The notes: a model not told the origin generated them from the letters alone. Shown: positions 1 to 12,549, counted from the first letter of the stretch. The stretch: DNA of 64,000 nucleotides from Ampelocalamus luodianensis (GCA_036346255.1 JAYEVH010000352.1:1-64000); one strand, 5' to 3'. Made by a program: numbers and translations.

Positions 1-1737
1 TTTTGACTTGTCAAGAATCATGATTAATCGTTTCTTACCTTTAGAGAATCTCTTTAATGTGTCCTTAAGGTAAGTAATTTCTTTTCCAAAGTTAACACAT
101 GAATCACAAGTTTTAGCGTTAAGCCTCTTCTTATAAAGAGCAACTTCAAGCTTAAGAGCTTCACATGAAGCACAAGTAGCAGAATTAATACTGTCCTTAA
201 GCTTGGCATATTTAGCTCTAGCTGCTTCTACAACATCATGTACTTCACGTTCACGTTCTAAGCAGACAGAGCAAAAGCTAGATTCAACCACATCAGAAAC
301 AACCAACTTGCTAGACTCTAAGCATTTTTCACAAGGAGCAGATTTAACTTCAATTAGCTCAGTCCTAACACTTTCAAGTTGTTGCAAAGCAATATCATGA
401 GCAGATTGTAATTTAGCAAATTCAGAATGTAAAGCATGGCAGGATGAACATTCATCAGATTCAAGACTCTTAGCGTTCACAAGTTCTAATGTGAGTTTAT
501 CTACTTGTGACTCTAACTCCTCATTTCTAGTCATGATGAATTTTAAGGCTTTATCCTGACCTAGCATTTGCTCATAGACAGTTTCACATCTAGCAAAGAG
601 AACATCATAGGAGGGAGATACCTCATTGTTGTCATCGATGTCGTCAGAGTCAGCCATGAAGCACATGCCGGTGAAGTCCTTGACCTTTCCCTTCTTGTCT
701 TGAGGGAGCTCCTCCTCCTTGTCCTCCTCGCTCCCGGAGTCCACATCGCTGAAGGGTCGATCCCCAAGAGCGGCAAGAACCCGGTGAGCAGCCTTCCTGA
801 GCTTGGCATCATCAAACTTGGACTTGCGTCCCTGAGGCTTCTTCCAAGCTGGCTTTTCATCCTTGTGGTTGCTCTTCCCTTTCAGCTTGGGGCAATTTGC
901 CCGGATGTGATTAAGCTCTCCACACTCATAACAAGTCACAGGGCCGCCTCTCTTTTCGTTTCCCATATTGTTGTAGGCCCGTGTGAACTTCTTAATCAAA
1001 AGTGCCATCTCGGGCTCAGGAATACTTTCAAGATCCTCTTCTTGGATTGCAGATAAAGAAGCAAGAGAAAATCCAGAAGAAAGCTCAAACGACCCATCAG
1101 AGGCTCTCTTGAGCGGGTCTGCTACCAAAGCCATGTTATCCTTCTTAGAATGGTCACTCTTCTGGATCTCATGAGTCTTGAGCTTGCTATAGAGCAAATC
1201 CAAAGTCGATCGGAGAAGTTGACATTTTCCGAATGGCGTAGCCTTTATCTCCACTCCTCGGTGTTAATTGCAGCGGGAGATGTGTGGCATTTTCAGATTG
1301 GGTATATTCAATACCTTGATCTTCATCGATTTATCATCGTGTTAAAGCGATGAAAATGTCATCGATGCTCTCTCCGTGATGCATCTCGAATTTGTTATAT
1401 TCCTTTTATAGGCGCTCGACGACTTGCTTGATTTGGGAAGAACCTCATGATAGGTTTAGAGTCTTCCAAATCTCATGTGTGTCTCGAGATTGCAAATCCT
1501 ATCATACTCTTGTCTACCAAGCCCACCATACGAAAGTTCTTTGCCTTATGGTCGTTAGCTAAGAGGGCTTGAAGCGCCGTAGCAACCTCGAGCAAGATAA
1601 GCGAGCTCAACAGCCTCCCATACACCTCGTCCTTCGCTCAAGAAAAACACGCATGCATTCTTCCAAAAGGCATAGTCGTGCCCATCAAGATATGCGGTTC
1701 TGAGTACTTATCCATCGCCAAATTCAGTGACCGGTTA
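1..1737 (-). pseudogene. Copia retrotransposon gag (5' part of gag-pol; continues past the left edge)
   Basis: Structural polyprotein of a Ty1/copia LTR retrotransposon, read on the minus strand. It begins near 1735 with a gag-like stretch (YLDGHDYAFWKN) and a UBN2-type region, where single-base shifts break the frame (for example around RISNLET, near 1500). From about 1190 leftwards one frame stays open to the window edge. This holds a CCHC zinc knuckle CYECGELNHIRANC (C-x2-C-x4-H-x4-C, 892-933), a lysine-rich stretch, an acidic segment and a Cys-containing helical tail. Protease, integrase and RT would lie to the left, outside the window. The primer site and LTR lie immediately upstream. 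Family assignment is secure; activity cannot be judged because pol is not visible and the N-terminal part is frameshifted. Confidence 0.85.
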
Positions 1738-1759
1738 AGATCAAGATTGAACTAACCGG

Positions 1760-1771
1760 GCTCTGATACCA
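1760..1771 (-). other. Primer binding site of the copia element (tRNA-iMet)
   Basis: The minus strand reads TGGTATCAGAGC, the complement of the 3' end of plant initiator tRNA-Met. It lies five bases inside the LTR edge, as in many copia elements, and fixes the element's orientation and the LTR's internal border. Confidence 0.9.
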
Positions 1772-1776
1772 CTTAT

Positions 1777-3778
1777 TGGACCGAAAAGGCGACTAGAGGG
1801 GGGGTGAATAGGAGCACGATCTAATTTTTCTCCCAAATTGAATTCAATACGAATCTCACTCCAATAGCTATGTAAGCTATGAAGATCAATCAATCAAGCA
1901 CAGCGGAAGACTTGTATTGAATCCAATCAAAACCCCGAAGCAAAATCTTCAAAACTCAAAACACCAAGACTGGGCGGTCGACCTCTCACGAGGCGATCGA
2001 CCCGCCGCCTAGCTGTCGGACCGATCCCAATGGTCGGACCTCTCCAAGCAGTCGGACCTCTAGTTGAAGAACAGTGAACTCAGCCCAAAAAACCAAAACG
2101 CAAATTGAGCTAACTTTTGATTCGTGCTTCCAAACCTCATGAAACTTGACACACACACCTTCTCAAAGATGTCAGGAACCTATTCCAAGCAACGATCGTG
2201 AAGATCCTTGCCAAAGTTCAGACCTTTTTCCATTTGAGTGAAGGTGGTTCAAAAACTGAGTCAAAAACGAAATCTGATCTAGAGACTTGCTCGTGGGTGA
2301 TTGATGATCAAGATGACCCTAGATGGGTTCCCACATGTTGCAGCAAGTTAGATCACAGCAAGAAACCAACCAAAAAATCGCGGATCAAAGAAAGACTCAA
2401 AATCACCAAATAGAGAGAAAGAAAGCAAATAAACTCATCTTCGAGAGAACTTTCTTTGGATTGATTTGATATGGTATTGGTTTACAGCCACTCCATCAAT
2501 GGAGGACAAAGGCTCAATACATGAGCACGAAATCAAATCCAACTCTCTAGAACCCTAACCTCCACTAATCCTCTCCCTAAGCAAACTAGGGTTTCAAACA
2601 CAATGAAAGGGTTATGGGGGTGCAGCCACCTCCCTCCTCTATTTATAGTGGATGCCTAGACCTTCTAGAAAAGTTTTCATAATAGGCTCCCGTTAAGGCC
2701 CAACACAAACGGGTCACACACGCACGCATTTTAAAGCACCATCTTCATCTCCTCTTGACCTAATCCGCTTCTCCAACGCACCGTCTTGCGCCGCGGGTTG
2801 GCAAAAGGTAACCAAGGTGTATTTGGTAAAATTACCAAAATACCCCTTCTCGGTCCTTCTACGAAGACCGAGTCCAGATTGTGCGAAACACTCACTTGCT
2901 CCGCCATGTGTAGGTTGATCCAACGGCTCTCATCATGTCGGCAAGTCTCTCCCATCCGGCCCCCACCGAAACCACCATGGCACTTGCACCGACCCCGCGC
3001 GCTGATCCAACGATGCAGACCGAACCGCCTGCTCGGTCACCTTTGTCCATCTTGCACCATGCTTTAGTCCAATGACTTCACCCGACATCGTCTATCGTTC
3101 TGAACATCAGCTCTCCAAGCCTAGTCCCGATCATCTTCGCCGTTGACCGTCGTTGACCACCAAGCAACCTGCATAATAATAAACAAGCAAATCGAATCCG
3201 GGAACAAGTTCTTCACAACTTGACCCACGTTAGTCAAAACATGCATCATGCAACACATATGCACTGAAACCCATGAGATTGACCTAACAACCAACACATC
3301 GCTACCAAGAAGGCCAAGAACAAGTCAAAACGGTCGATCGCCAAAGATGGCGGCCGGACCGCTCCTTTATCGGGCCGATCGCCACCAAAGGCCGGCCGAC
3401 CGCCGGTCGAGACTTAGCCAAATTCCAGCTCTGAAATCCGCAACCTCTCTGAAAATTTCAAACGAATAGAACTTTTGCGTGGAGGCTCCAAAAATTATGG
3501 GACCAAGAGCAGTAGAACATTCTCTGTTTCCTACACCCTCTATTTTTGGCACAGTCTCAAATTCCAAAACTACTCATGGTTCGGTCGACCGCTCGTAGTT
3601 TGCCGGTCCCGACACGCTCGATCGGTCGGACCGCCAAAGAAGTTCACCCGATAAACCACCCGAGGCACGGCCGGTCTGACCGCCACCATGGCCGGTCTGA
3701 CCGCCTGAGGCCTGACAGAACCTGAACTTTGCCGAAAACACGTGTTTCCGTAAATCTTCAACGCCATTGCCAATTGTC
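1777..3778 (-). mobile_element. Copia 5' LTR (about 2 kb)
   Basis: The LTR begins on the plus strand with TGGACCGAAAAGG just outside the primer site. Its far end is set only approximately, near ...CAATTGTCA at 3778, because the partner LTR and the other target-site duplication are outside the window. A border at about 3290 is also possible. The LTR contains a TATA box in the minus orientation and scattered short words of the GGTCGACC/GGTCGGACC type around 1970-2070, 3330-3420 and 3580-3715. No coding capacity is credible here. Confidence 0.7.
2639..2648 (-). promoter_or_regulatory. TATA box of the copia LTR
   Basis: The minus strand reads CTATAAATAG followed by a purine-rich GAGGAGGGAGG leader. 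It sits mid-LTR and points toward the primer site and gag, so it marks the U3/R border. Transcription would start near 2610. Confidence 0.65.
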
Positions 3779-4004
3779 ACATCATCCTAAGATCATGAGC
3801 ATATCCCTATGATATCCACAGGATAAATATCTAATAATATGATACATCAATCTCTACACAGATCTAATGGCCACAACAATTGATTTAAATTTAAAAAAAA
3901 TTCAGACGACTTAAAAATAACAAATCTGTTTTTATTATTTAATCTATTTTTAATTTATTTTTATTACTAATCTCTCACCAACTTTATTTCTCAGTACACA
4001 TCTC
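3779..4004. other. AT-rich spacer between the copia LTR and RLK module copy 1
   Basis: About 225 bp of AT-rich DNA with no convincing ORF, repeat or RNA gene. It may include the outermost copia LTR bases and the 5-bp target-site duplication, which cannot be confirmed. Confidence 0.4.
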
Positions 4005-5497
4005 TTTTGCTCTTCCCTGATTCTTCCTCCTTCCTCGTCCTCGCATTGTCCCGCTACAACCGAAGAAACTCTTAACAATCCAATAGGGGCGCCGACGTCG
4101 ACGAGGGCTGCTATAGGCTGGGCGCAGCGGGTGGCTGCCGGGGGGTGAGGCGGGCTCGATGATGGCGCGGTGGAGATGGCGGCAGCGGCGGTTCTTGGCG
4201 ACGAACAAACCGGGAAAAGGGACGGCATCGAGGGTAAGTTATGCACTTGATCTTGAATCCTGAGCCACTTTCTTTCAATACACCTTTACGGCTTTACTTC
4301 AGTGCCTTGCCTTAAACTGCTTACTACTGTAATGCCAAGACTGCGGTTTTCTGAAAGATATTAACTGCTTCATGAGAATGATCTAGTCACCAGGGGCGGA
4401 CCCAGTGTGGTTCATGGGTGTGAACATGAACACCCAAAATATTTTTCAGAATCATTATTACCTTGATGCAACACTTGCTTTGCTAGTTGGTTAGTTGGTG
4501 TTTCTCTCAAACAAGAGGTAGTGTGTTCGATTCCACCTGCCCTCATAATTTTTTGTTTGATTGGTCAGATCTTCTTTCTTTATCTCTTTTTTTTTTTTTT
4601 GAAAACGAGATCGTATTTATTTGTTGTTTCCTAGTATCTGAATAACTTATACAAATTTTTAAATAACTTGTATATTTTATTTTAAAAACAAATATTAGGA
4701 ATGTATTTTTCACTGTATTTAAAAAACTTGTTGGGCCAATAAGATTAGTAACTTACTATTGTTTGTTCCCACACTTTCCATCTCCTTTATCAATTTTCAA
4801 AAAATAATATTGCATCTTGCTTTGATAATAATTAACTTGTTGCATACCACCTTTTATAACTAATATTTCTCTAAATTATTTTGAGAATTGCCTCTGTAAA
4901 CAATTTTTACTTTGATTTTTGCTACTGCTTGACCTTGACTTTTTTCATTAAATAATATTTTGTTAACTTTGAATACACATCCTAGAAATACTGGTCCGCC
5001 ACTAGTCACCTCCACATTTTGGCTTGCAAGAATGTTTCTTCTGGGTGTCTTACAACTGCTGCATCTTAGAATGTTTACAGTAGACTGGTAGAAAATTTGA
5101 GCTACAGAATGTTGAGTTCAGTGCTTGATGTACTGTTCGAGGTGTTCTTGAACTAGCTTTTTTTGAGCTTGTATGAAATTTGGGGTAATTTTGTGGAACT
5201 GATTACCATATGACAATCCAATTAGTAACTAGCAAGACCTGTCGATGTTCACCACTTAAGGATTAGTTTGCTTATGGTAGGCCGATCTGATCAGTACTAT
5301 GATCCATGGAAAGCTTTGAAACTGAGTAAGGATTGACCATCTAACCTTGAGAGAGGGTCTTAAAAGTTAGATTTGGTGTCAACCAAAGATAACACAGAAC
5401 AAATACTTTGTAAAAGAAAGAAAGGAATCCCATTATTCAAAAACATGCAGCTGAAGTGCTGATTGCCGAACCAAAATGTGGCATCCTTTGCAAGTGG
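4005..5497 (+). other. LRR-RLK upstream module, copy 1 (promoter/5' exon, gene body lost)
   Basis: This is the first of three related segments (others at 38815-39982 and 61530-62748). All share a GC-rich block containing CTACAACCGAAGAAAC and ending in a strong splice-donor match, here GAGG/GTAAGTTA with the GT at 4234. After it comes a common intron-like stretch (CTGAGCCACTTTC, GGCATCCTTTGCAAGTGGTT). In copies 2 and 3 an LRR-RLK start codon follows, which suggests a 5'-untranslated exon and intron or a promoter. In this copy similarity stops near 5497 and no RLK coding sequence remains. The segment is interrupted by a hAT-like element at 4391-5001. The exon interpretation is inference. Confidence 0.6.
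4391..5001. mobile_element. Non-autonomous hAT-like element (611 bp)
   Basis: The ends are CAGGGGCGGACCCAG and CTGGTCCGCCA, imperfect terminal inverted repeats of hAT style. They are flanked by the perfect 8-bp duplication CTAGTCAC (4383-4390 and 5002-5009). The two other copies of the module run through this point uninterrupted, which confirms an insertion. The interior is AT-rich and non-coding, so any movement needs a transposase supplied elsewhere. Strand cannot be decided. Confidence 0.85.
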
Positions 5498-5589
5498 TTC
5501 GTTCTTTCTCTTTTTCCATCGATTAATATGGGAATTTCTAGCCGTTGAGAGTGAATGTGGTGGCTTCTTTTGACTCTGTTTTAATAAGA
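5498..5589. other. Junction DNA between RLK module copy 1 and the old gypsy LTR
   Basis: Short stretch with no match to the other module copies and no LTR signature. The breakpoint that removed the RLK gene lies here. No target duplication is visible. Confidence 0.35.
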
Positions 5590-6205
5590 TAATAATTGGA
5601 CACACACACATGTCATCATGCCGCCGTTCGCCAGCGACCATCGGTCCCAGAGCCGTCGCCGCTTACGTGCCGACATGGCATGCCACGTTGTGGCCACCTC
5701 AGTGCCAAAGCCCACATGGCAGCCACATGTCGGCCCCATCATCACATGCATGGTAGCCACCACTGTGTCATGCGCCCGGTCCACCATGGACCGGCGCAAT
5801 TCCATGGACCCAGTTCACAGACATGGAGACCACCTATCATTAACTCAAATCAATTTTCTTTTATGAAAAATAATGCAGCCGAAAAATCAAATTCATTCGC
5901 TGATGTCATGCTGGCACAATAAATTGTTTTCCTTAAGAAAAATAATCCCATAAATTCACATTTATCCATTTCCATCATTTCATGTGAATTCGAATCTTCC
6001 AAGAGTTCGTTCTCCTTCGTTCGAGCTCCGATTCAAGTAATTCAAATTTATAAATTTATTTAAATTTAATATCTATATCCCAGAACCTAAATTATTTAAT
6101 TTAGAGTTTATTTGAATTTTATTTGAATTTTGTTTTAATTTGGCTTGTTTTCGCGTATAGATTTCGATGCCGTTTCAGAACAACAATTATTTGAGCAAGG
6201 CAAGT
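5590..6205 (+). mobile_element. Old gypsy LTR, segment 1 of 3 (5'-truncated)
   Basis: Remnant of a Ty3/gypsy-type LTR. Removing two later insertions joins this segment to 9378-9918 and 22768-23699, giving about 2.1 kb that ends in the typical GGGTCCGACA. No TGTAAC start is visible, so the 5' end is lost or lies near 5590. Layout (GC-rich block, AT-rich block, then AAGGCAAGT) parallels the inserted solo LTR, which landed directly after this motif. Confidence 0.6.
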
Positions 6206-9200
6206 TGTAACATCCCAATTTTCTGAGCTTAAAAATCTTTTAAATAGTTAGTAGGGAAAAATTCACCATTTGGATTTATTTGAATTTAATTCAAAAGCTT
6301 AGTATTGGACTTTATAATCAAAAACATTTAATGTGAATAATCCCAACATGAACAATAGCCAAAACTATTTTATTTGGGTTCTATGTGCTCAGATATATTT
6401 TCTAGATTTTTCTAGAATTTTTCTGAGTTCATTTGCTATTTTCTATTGCCTATTTGAATTTCTAGTATTTTCTCAAATGGAAAATCTATTAAAATCTCAG
6501 AAATCTTCTTGGGCCGAATCTCTCCGGCCCAACTCCTATTCCGCTCATGCCACAATCTCGCCCAAGGCGTAGCGCCTCCCCACTCGACAGTGGACCCCGC
6601 TGTCGACCTCTCTCTCTCTCCGTGCCCCCGTTCACTCTCCGCCGTTGGATCAAGCATGGACGGCTGGATGCGCGTGAGGTAACCAGACGGTCCGAATGTT
6701 TCTTTGATTGTGGACCGTTGGATCAAGATCGGGCGCCGATCGATCGGCGCGCTCCGCCCCACTCGGCCGACAGTGGGCCCGCCGAGGTCGCTGCCTCCGC
6801 CTTTCTTCTCGCGACGCCGCCCGGCCCGCCATGCTTCCGAGCCCAAGCTCCGTCCGACAAGACACGTTTCCAAATAAAACCTTTCTAGAAAACGCGTAGA
6901 ATCTTATCCCTAATCTCCCGCATCTTCTGATCAAAATCGATCTTGTTTTCGCTTCTATCTCCAATTTTCTCGCAACCGCCTCGGACTCTTTTTAGGGTTC
7001 ATCGCCGACGCCGCCTAGCCCTCCCGCCCCTATAAAAGGCACCCGGGATCGCATTGACGCCCACACCGTAACCCTCAATCCATTGCACCACTTAAGACCT
7101 AGCACCACCGCAATCCGAAGTTCTAGGGTTTTCGCCGCTCTGTTCTTCGCCTTTTCGCCGCCGTCGGTGCCGCGCGTTGTCGCCGAGTGCACCACGTAGA
7201 TCGATGACGCTAGGCTACTTAAGGACCCTTCGCCGCCGCTAAAACCTCGCCGAACTCCCGTCCGACAAAAGCCGGCCCTCGCGCCAACCCGCCGCGGCCA
7301 TCTTCGAGTGTCTCGCCGCGTGGAGTGCACCATCGTGTTCGCATAACACGGGCTTCAACCGTACCATCGGACCGCCGGAGCGCCGCCGGGCCGCCGTTGC
7401 CGACGTCGAGCGCCGCCGTCTTTGTCGTCATCCACGCCGGTGCGGCGTCGCCGCCCGTGCACGCGTGGCGCCAGTGTGGCGCCGGCGGCGCCCACGCAGC
7501 GCCACGCGCGCCACCGGACTCGAGTCCCGAGGCTCGGTGGACCTAGTTCACCGTGAGCCTAGCCTCTGACATGTGGGTCCCACATGTCAGAGATTTATTT
7601 TATTATTTCTTTTTCCGAAATTCCTCCACGACGTCACTATGCGCAATAATCCGATTTTTCTTTAGAAAAATAATTCAAAAATTCCAGAAAATCAGAATTA
7701 GGGTTTCTTTTAGATTTCCAATCTTCCAAAGGCCATAACTTTTGCATCCTAACTCCGATTGAGCCCATTCAAATTTCTAAATTTGTCTAAATTCGAGATC
7801 TACCTAATTATTATTTTTATTTAATTTTTGGAGTTTGTTTTGCCTCTGTTATTTATTTGTTTTGGTTGTTTTGCTTCGTTTGTGCGTAGACGTCGATACT
7901 TCGGGGGTTTTCGTCGAAGAAGGCTTCAACCAAGTTCAAGACCAGTACGTAGACCTATTCCAAGGCAAGTCATACCTTTGATCATATTGAATCCCAGTTT
8001 CTCAAATTATATTGTGTTGAACTATTGCATTTACTTTAATTATGTGTTTAACTGCTTTTGGGCTAGTTATTGATCCAATCGTTATGTTCACCTTGCCTAC
8101 TTTTATACCTTAATCTTTTGTCGCCTAGATTGGTTTATTATTTAGTTGGTATTAATATATTGCCAACACGGTTGGTTAGACCGACTAGAATTGCTTAGCC
8201 ATGCCACGAGTCATCATCGCATGTGAGTGCAATTATGAAATTTGACTAAGTGATTATGGAACTGTGTGATAAAACAAAGGTGTGCCGTGTGCTATTACTC
8301 GTGATGGCATGTGTTGCACTAAACCAACGGGTGGTAAAAGATTTAGACCGAGGCAAGTGGTGGATTTGTGTGAACCGTGGCTTTGTGATTGGGATTTATT
8401 TGTGTGGTTTAGTTAGAAAACTGAAGTCTTGCCTTGGTCAATTAAGGACTTAACTTCGTGCGCCATTGAATCGAGCTATCTTCGTCACGACCGCATGTCC
8501 GTAATGAGCCTAACTTAGTAGGTTACGGAGTTTCAACATTGGGGTTGGTGGATAGGTTAAGCTTTGTGATATGGGACTGTGTGAATAAGAACGCCAATGT
8601 TGAGACAAAGTTGCCGAATCTGTTATGTTACGATTAGTGCTAGCTACACTAGTTGTATCGTGTGGGTAAAGTGTACAAACCTCTGCAGAGTGTTAATCAA
8701 TCTATTCGAATAGCCGCCCTCGGTCATGGACAACGCCGGGATTTCACATGAGGGGTAGTGTTCATAAAATGTGGGATTGGGAGTGTGATCTCAATCATAT
8801 GGTGTGAATTAATCGGTTTAGCTGTGTGTCTTTGTGGAAACAATCATAAATTAATATTGCTTATTTGTTTTAAATTATGCTTTCAATCTATTATTTGTAT
8901 TCAATTGCAATGTTGCATTTTCGCAAAATAACCACGAAGTATTCCTTTGGAATAAGCTCGCATATATATATATTGCATTCGTGGTATGATTTGCGAGTGC
9001 TTGTTGTGTACTCACGCTTGTTGTAAAACTTGCGCCCAAACCTACGTATGGAGGAGTCTTCGCCGCTTTCGAGGAGGAGTTTGTGGAAGAAGGTTGATCG
9101 CTAGGTCATCGATCCCATCGGTTGCCTGTGGTGTCTTGATTGGAGTTTGTCGAGTTTATTTCGCTCCCGCAAGATTTCTTAGTGTTAGCCCTGCGTGGCT

Positions 9201-9372
9201 TAATAAGTTGTAACCCCGACCTTAAGGTCAAAGCTCTAAGTTGTTACTCAAACTATTCGTTTATGTTATATTTCGCTTGTGTGGATTTATATTCACCTAT
9301 GTTACCACTGTGCACTAGCGTGATCCTCGACTAGTGCATACACAGAGGTCCACTGCATTTTGGGTCCCGACA
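6206..9372 (+). mobile_element. Solo gypsy LTR (3,167 bp)
   Basis: Starts TGTAACATCCC and ends GGGTCCCGACA. The perfect 5-bp duplication CAAGT lies on both sides (6201-6205 and 9373-9377). There is no internal region and no second LTR, so this is a solo LTR left by LTR-LTR recombination. It contains AAGGCAAGT (7962-7970), the word TCTATTCGAATAGCC (8701-8715) that recurs in other gypsy LTRs of this window, and the hairpin word CATGTGGGTCCCACATG near 7570. ORFs in its GC-rich part are not credible genes. Confidence 0.9.
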
Positions 9373-9918
9373 CAAGTTATATCTGTTGATCGTATTTGAA
9401 TCCTAATATTTTAAATTATTACTGCGTGCTTATTTATATTCTATTTAATTAAATTCCTATTTGAAAATTATAGTTACTCCCAATTCCATTGTACAACCAA
9501 TCTTAACATTGAAACAAACATACTTGTCACCTTAGATGAAAACCTAGTTGATGCAATAACATGAGCTAGGAACCTTTGGGAAATTATACGCATAGCATGG
9601 ATAGACCAAAAGTGTTCAATTTGGGAATTTTAGCCAAATATTCAACTATTATTTAAAAATGAGTCTATGGCTTTGGTTTGCCATGGAAATTTTGAAAATG
9701 ATTTTGAAAATCAAAATAAAATGAAAACTGGTTTAGACTTGGGCGAAATGGTCATTAAGGTTGGTGCAAGTTGATGCACGTGATCGATTCATTTCAATGA
9801 TCGAGACTAGTGTTTTATTGGAAGTTGCCCAAGTCAGTTAAGGACCAGTCCACGAGCTACGGCTTGTAAAGCCCCTATGTACTACCATAAGTTTAGTGTG
9901 GGATAGACCTGGCTAAAT
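9373..9918 (+). mobile_element. Old gypsy LTR, segment 2 of 3
   Basis: Continuation of the LTR interrupted at 6205. It carries one copy of each target duplication (CAAGT at 9373-9377, TAAAT at 9914-9918). No genes. Confidence 0.6.
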
Positions 9919-11245
9919 TGTAATACCCCAAATTTATTTAAGTGAGAAGAAATAATTTAGCGTAAGAACCAATTAGGAAATAGATTTAATGAAGTTTAGA
10001 GGGGGTGTATTACTCAAACATGTTAGAGAGAAAACAAAAATAGTTAAAGGGTTTTTTAGAAATTTCTTCAAAACAGGCTATGGGCTTTTGGCCCACAACA
10101 CCAAGGCCCAAAAGGGGAAAACCTAAAACTGCTACAGTACCAACCCGTACACAAAGAGCCACCGCCGTGCTACTGATGAATCGCGGTGCTACTGATGCAT
10201 CACCCTCCTCCCCAAGCAGCCCCCTCCGTTGGTGCCTCCTTCCTCGCCGTCGGTGCTCTCTGCCGATCAAGTGAAGAAAGAAGAGGAGATTGTCTTCGCG
10301 GGGAGATTTCTTCATATTTCTGCGATTCTACAAGGGTAACGTCGTGTGTTCTTCATTGGTTGATGCGTGGTAGTTGCGGTTGATGTCGTTTGGTAGATCG
10401 ATTTTCGTCGGTTTAATAGATCAGGTTCTGTCCAGTAGTTTGCGTGGCTATTTTCGTGATCTTAGAAGCCGAATCAGAGGATCCCATCACCTAGAGTTAT
10501 GTGGGGTTCGTTCTTAGCTTTCAGTGGGCGTAAAGATCGCTTAATTCCGAGTTACGGTTCCAAAGTTATGTACATTTCAATGTGGCTGTCCAGATTGTAT
10601 GTAAGTTTCTATCATTAGTTTTGACCCGTGTGCCACTTTTTGTTAAAGGCAAAATATGAATGTCATGCCAACTAGGTTATTGTATAGAATTTTATAAGCT
10701 TTCGAGATTGATAAAGAACGTCCAATTTGGAGTTGTAGAACAAAAGTTATGGATATTTTATTTCAGCCAATATTTCTGTCTCATAATTCTGCCAACAGAT
10801 TTGAGCCATAATTTTGTTAGAGGCAAAATCTGAAATTTTGCCCAACTAGACTTTGGTAGGTTTTGTTCTTAGCTTTTCAGATTGTTAAAGAACACTAATT
10901 TTGGTTCAGCCAATCAAAAGTTATGTCCGTTATCGTGCTGCTGTCCAGACGTGTTAGACAGATCTGGACAGATGTTGTTCATTGATCTATTAGAGTCATT
11001 TACATACAGAATTTGAGATGTCCACCAACTAGGTTTAGTTAGAGAAATTGATAACCTTTCAATGAAGTCTAAGAACACCTCATTTGGACTCCTGTGCTAA
11101 AAGATACGAATTTTAGAAGTTGGCTGTCCACAGAGGGGACATATCGATCTATAGGAGTTGGAATTGGGAAATGCGCTTGAGAGTATAGCGAGTTCGGTTA
11201 TGCTATTATTTATGCTTTTGGTCCAGTATGAATGTCTTAGTGCGC

Positions 11246-11260
11246 CTTATAAATATATTC
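11246..11260 (+). promoter_or_regulatory. TATA-like promoter site in LTR1
   Basis: CTTATAAATATATTC, placed about half way through the LTR. The identical site is at 17836-17850 in LTR2. It is the only strong TATA match in the LTR and lies upstream of AAGGCAAGT. Confidence 0.5.
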
Positions 11261-11699
11261 AGTGATGGATTGATCCCGAGGGCGTACCTTCTCGCACATC
11301 CCTCGTTCTCTCGCGGTTAAGGCAAGTATAATGATGGATATAATTGGAATTATTGAATGACATTCTTTGTTAAATACTTATAGAATTTGTTTTGTCATGA
11401 TTGTTATGGTGGTATGATTGGTAATGTTCATGGTTTCTAGTGATATGAGTTACGTGTTATTCATGGATGTTTGAAAGTTATGAAGTCTATGATTAATTGT
11501 TATTCATGAGTGATTGTTCATGTTTGCTAGTATTATGAATATATGTGCTATTCATGGATGCTAGAATGCTATGAATGTCAACGATGATGAATGCTAGAAG
11601 TATGGATAAGTTTATTCATGTATGACGTTGTGAATACAAATTTATGATGGTTTAAAGTTTTGTTCATGTGCATCATGCTATCATATGACTATGCATATT

Positions 11700-11880
11700 G
11701 AGGTCCCCGCCATGGATGACGGGTTGAGGTCCCTACATTCGTGGAATGTGGGCATTGAAAAGAGGTCCCCATCATGAAAACGATGGGCTTATGGTCCCCA
11801 CACTTGTGGAGTGTGGGCTTGAGTCCCCTTTACTTCATGAGTATCGGCACTGGTCCTCTGCGCTTGTGAGCACGTGCATG
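11700..11880 (+). repeat. Array of short hairpin units in LTR1
   Basis: About six units of roughly 30 bp, each beginning GGTCCC and carrying a small stem-loop. Several stems are imperfect in this copy. The LTR2 copy at 18292-18472 is cleaner. Confidence 0.6.
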
Positions 11881-12537
11881 GGTATGCAATGACGGTTGCA
11901 TACTTTGCATTACACCAGAAATGCAAAAGATAAAGAGAAAGAGAAAGTGCACTTGAGCTTCTTGCATAGCATGAGCATATGACATGTTTATAATAGAGAT
12001 TGTAGATGGATGTTGATGATTACATTGTTTATGTTATTATTGCTATTTATTGCACTTGTTGAGTCTTTGGGCTCACTTGTCGTTGTTGTGTTTTTAGGTA
12101 CCACTTTACAAGAACGGCATGCATGGGAGGAGTAAGACTTAGAGTGGTTGCACAATGGCACGAACTACACACATTTGAATTGATAGAATGATAATTTAGT
12201 AGATGAGAAACTTGCTTAAAGAATTCTTTATGATTACTCCTCTGCTTGGAATAACTTGTAATAGAGTTGATTAGAGGATCATGGATGTCCTTTTATTTAT
12301 GCTTGTAGTTGTTTAGCATGCTATGGATGATATAGTGTTGATTAGCATAGTTTTGGTGGTCTCTTGATTATGTGGATGTTGGATTATTTAACTATGTTAC
12401 ATTTAAAAGTTGGGATCTCCGGTTTAGTAACTAAACAAAGGAGGTTCTCATCGGATTTTAGAGAATTGTATCAATGTTAAAATGGTTATAGTGTTAGTTT
12501 AGTAGCATTCCGTGCCCTTGTCAGTGGGTGTTACAGA

Positions 12538-12549
12538 TTGGTATCGAGC
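12538..12549 (+). other. Primer binding site next to LTR1 (altered tRNA-iMet type)
   Basis: TTGGTATCGAGC, one base short of the expected TGGTATCAGAGC: the A of CAG is missing. The same change occurs after LTR2 (19137-19148) and in the gypsy element at 54729-54740. The repeated loss at one CAG is suspicious for a sequencing artefact. Confidence 0.75.

Larger units (their letters stand above)
9919..12535 (+). repeat. LTR1 of the three-LTR element
   Basis: 2,617 bp, from TGTAATACCCC to GGTGTTACA. Nearly identical to LTR2 except for many small differences at CAG/CTG/CCG sites. Contains a TATA-like site and a hairpin array. Confidence 0.9.

Noticed and set aside
1757..1775. tRNA gene suggested by the initiator tRNA-like word (also at 25528, 12538, 19137, 54729)
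   Set aside because: Only about 12 bases match and all sit at LTR borders, so they are primer binding sites.
6436..7546. ORFs of 100-145 codons around 6.4-7.5 kb
   Set aside because: They fall within a solo LTR with clear ends and target duplication and have no recognisable domain.
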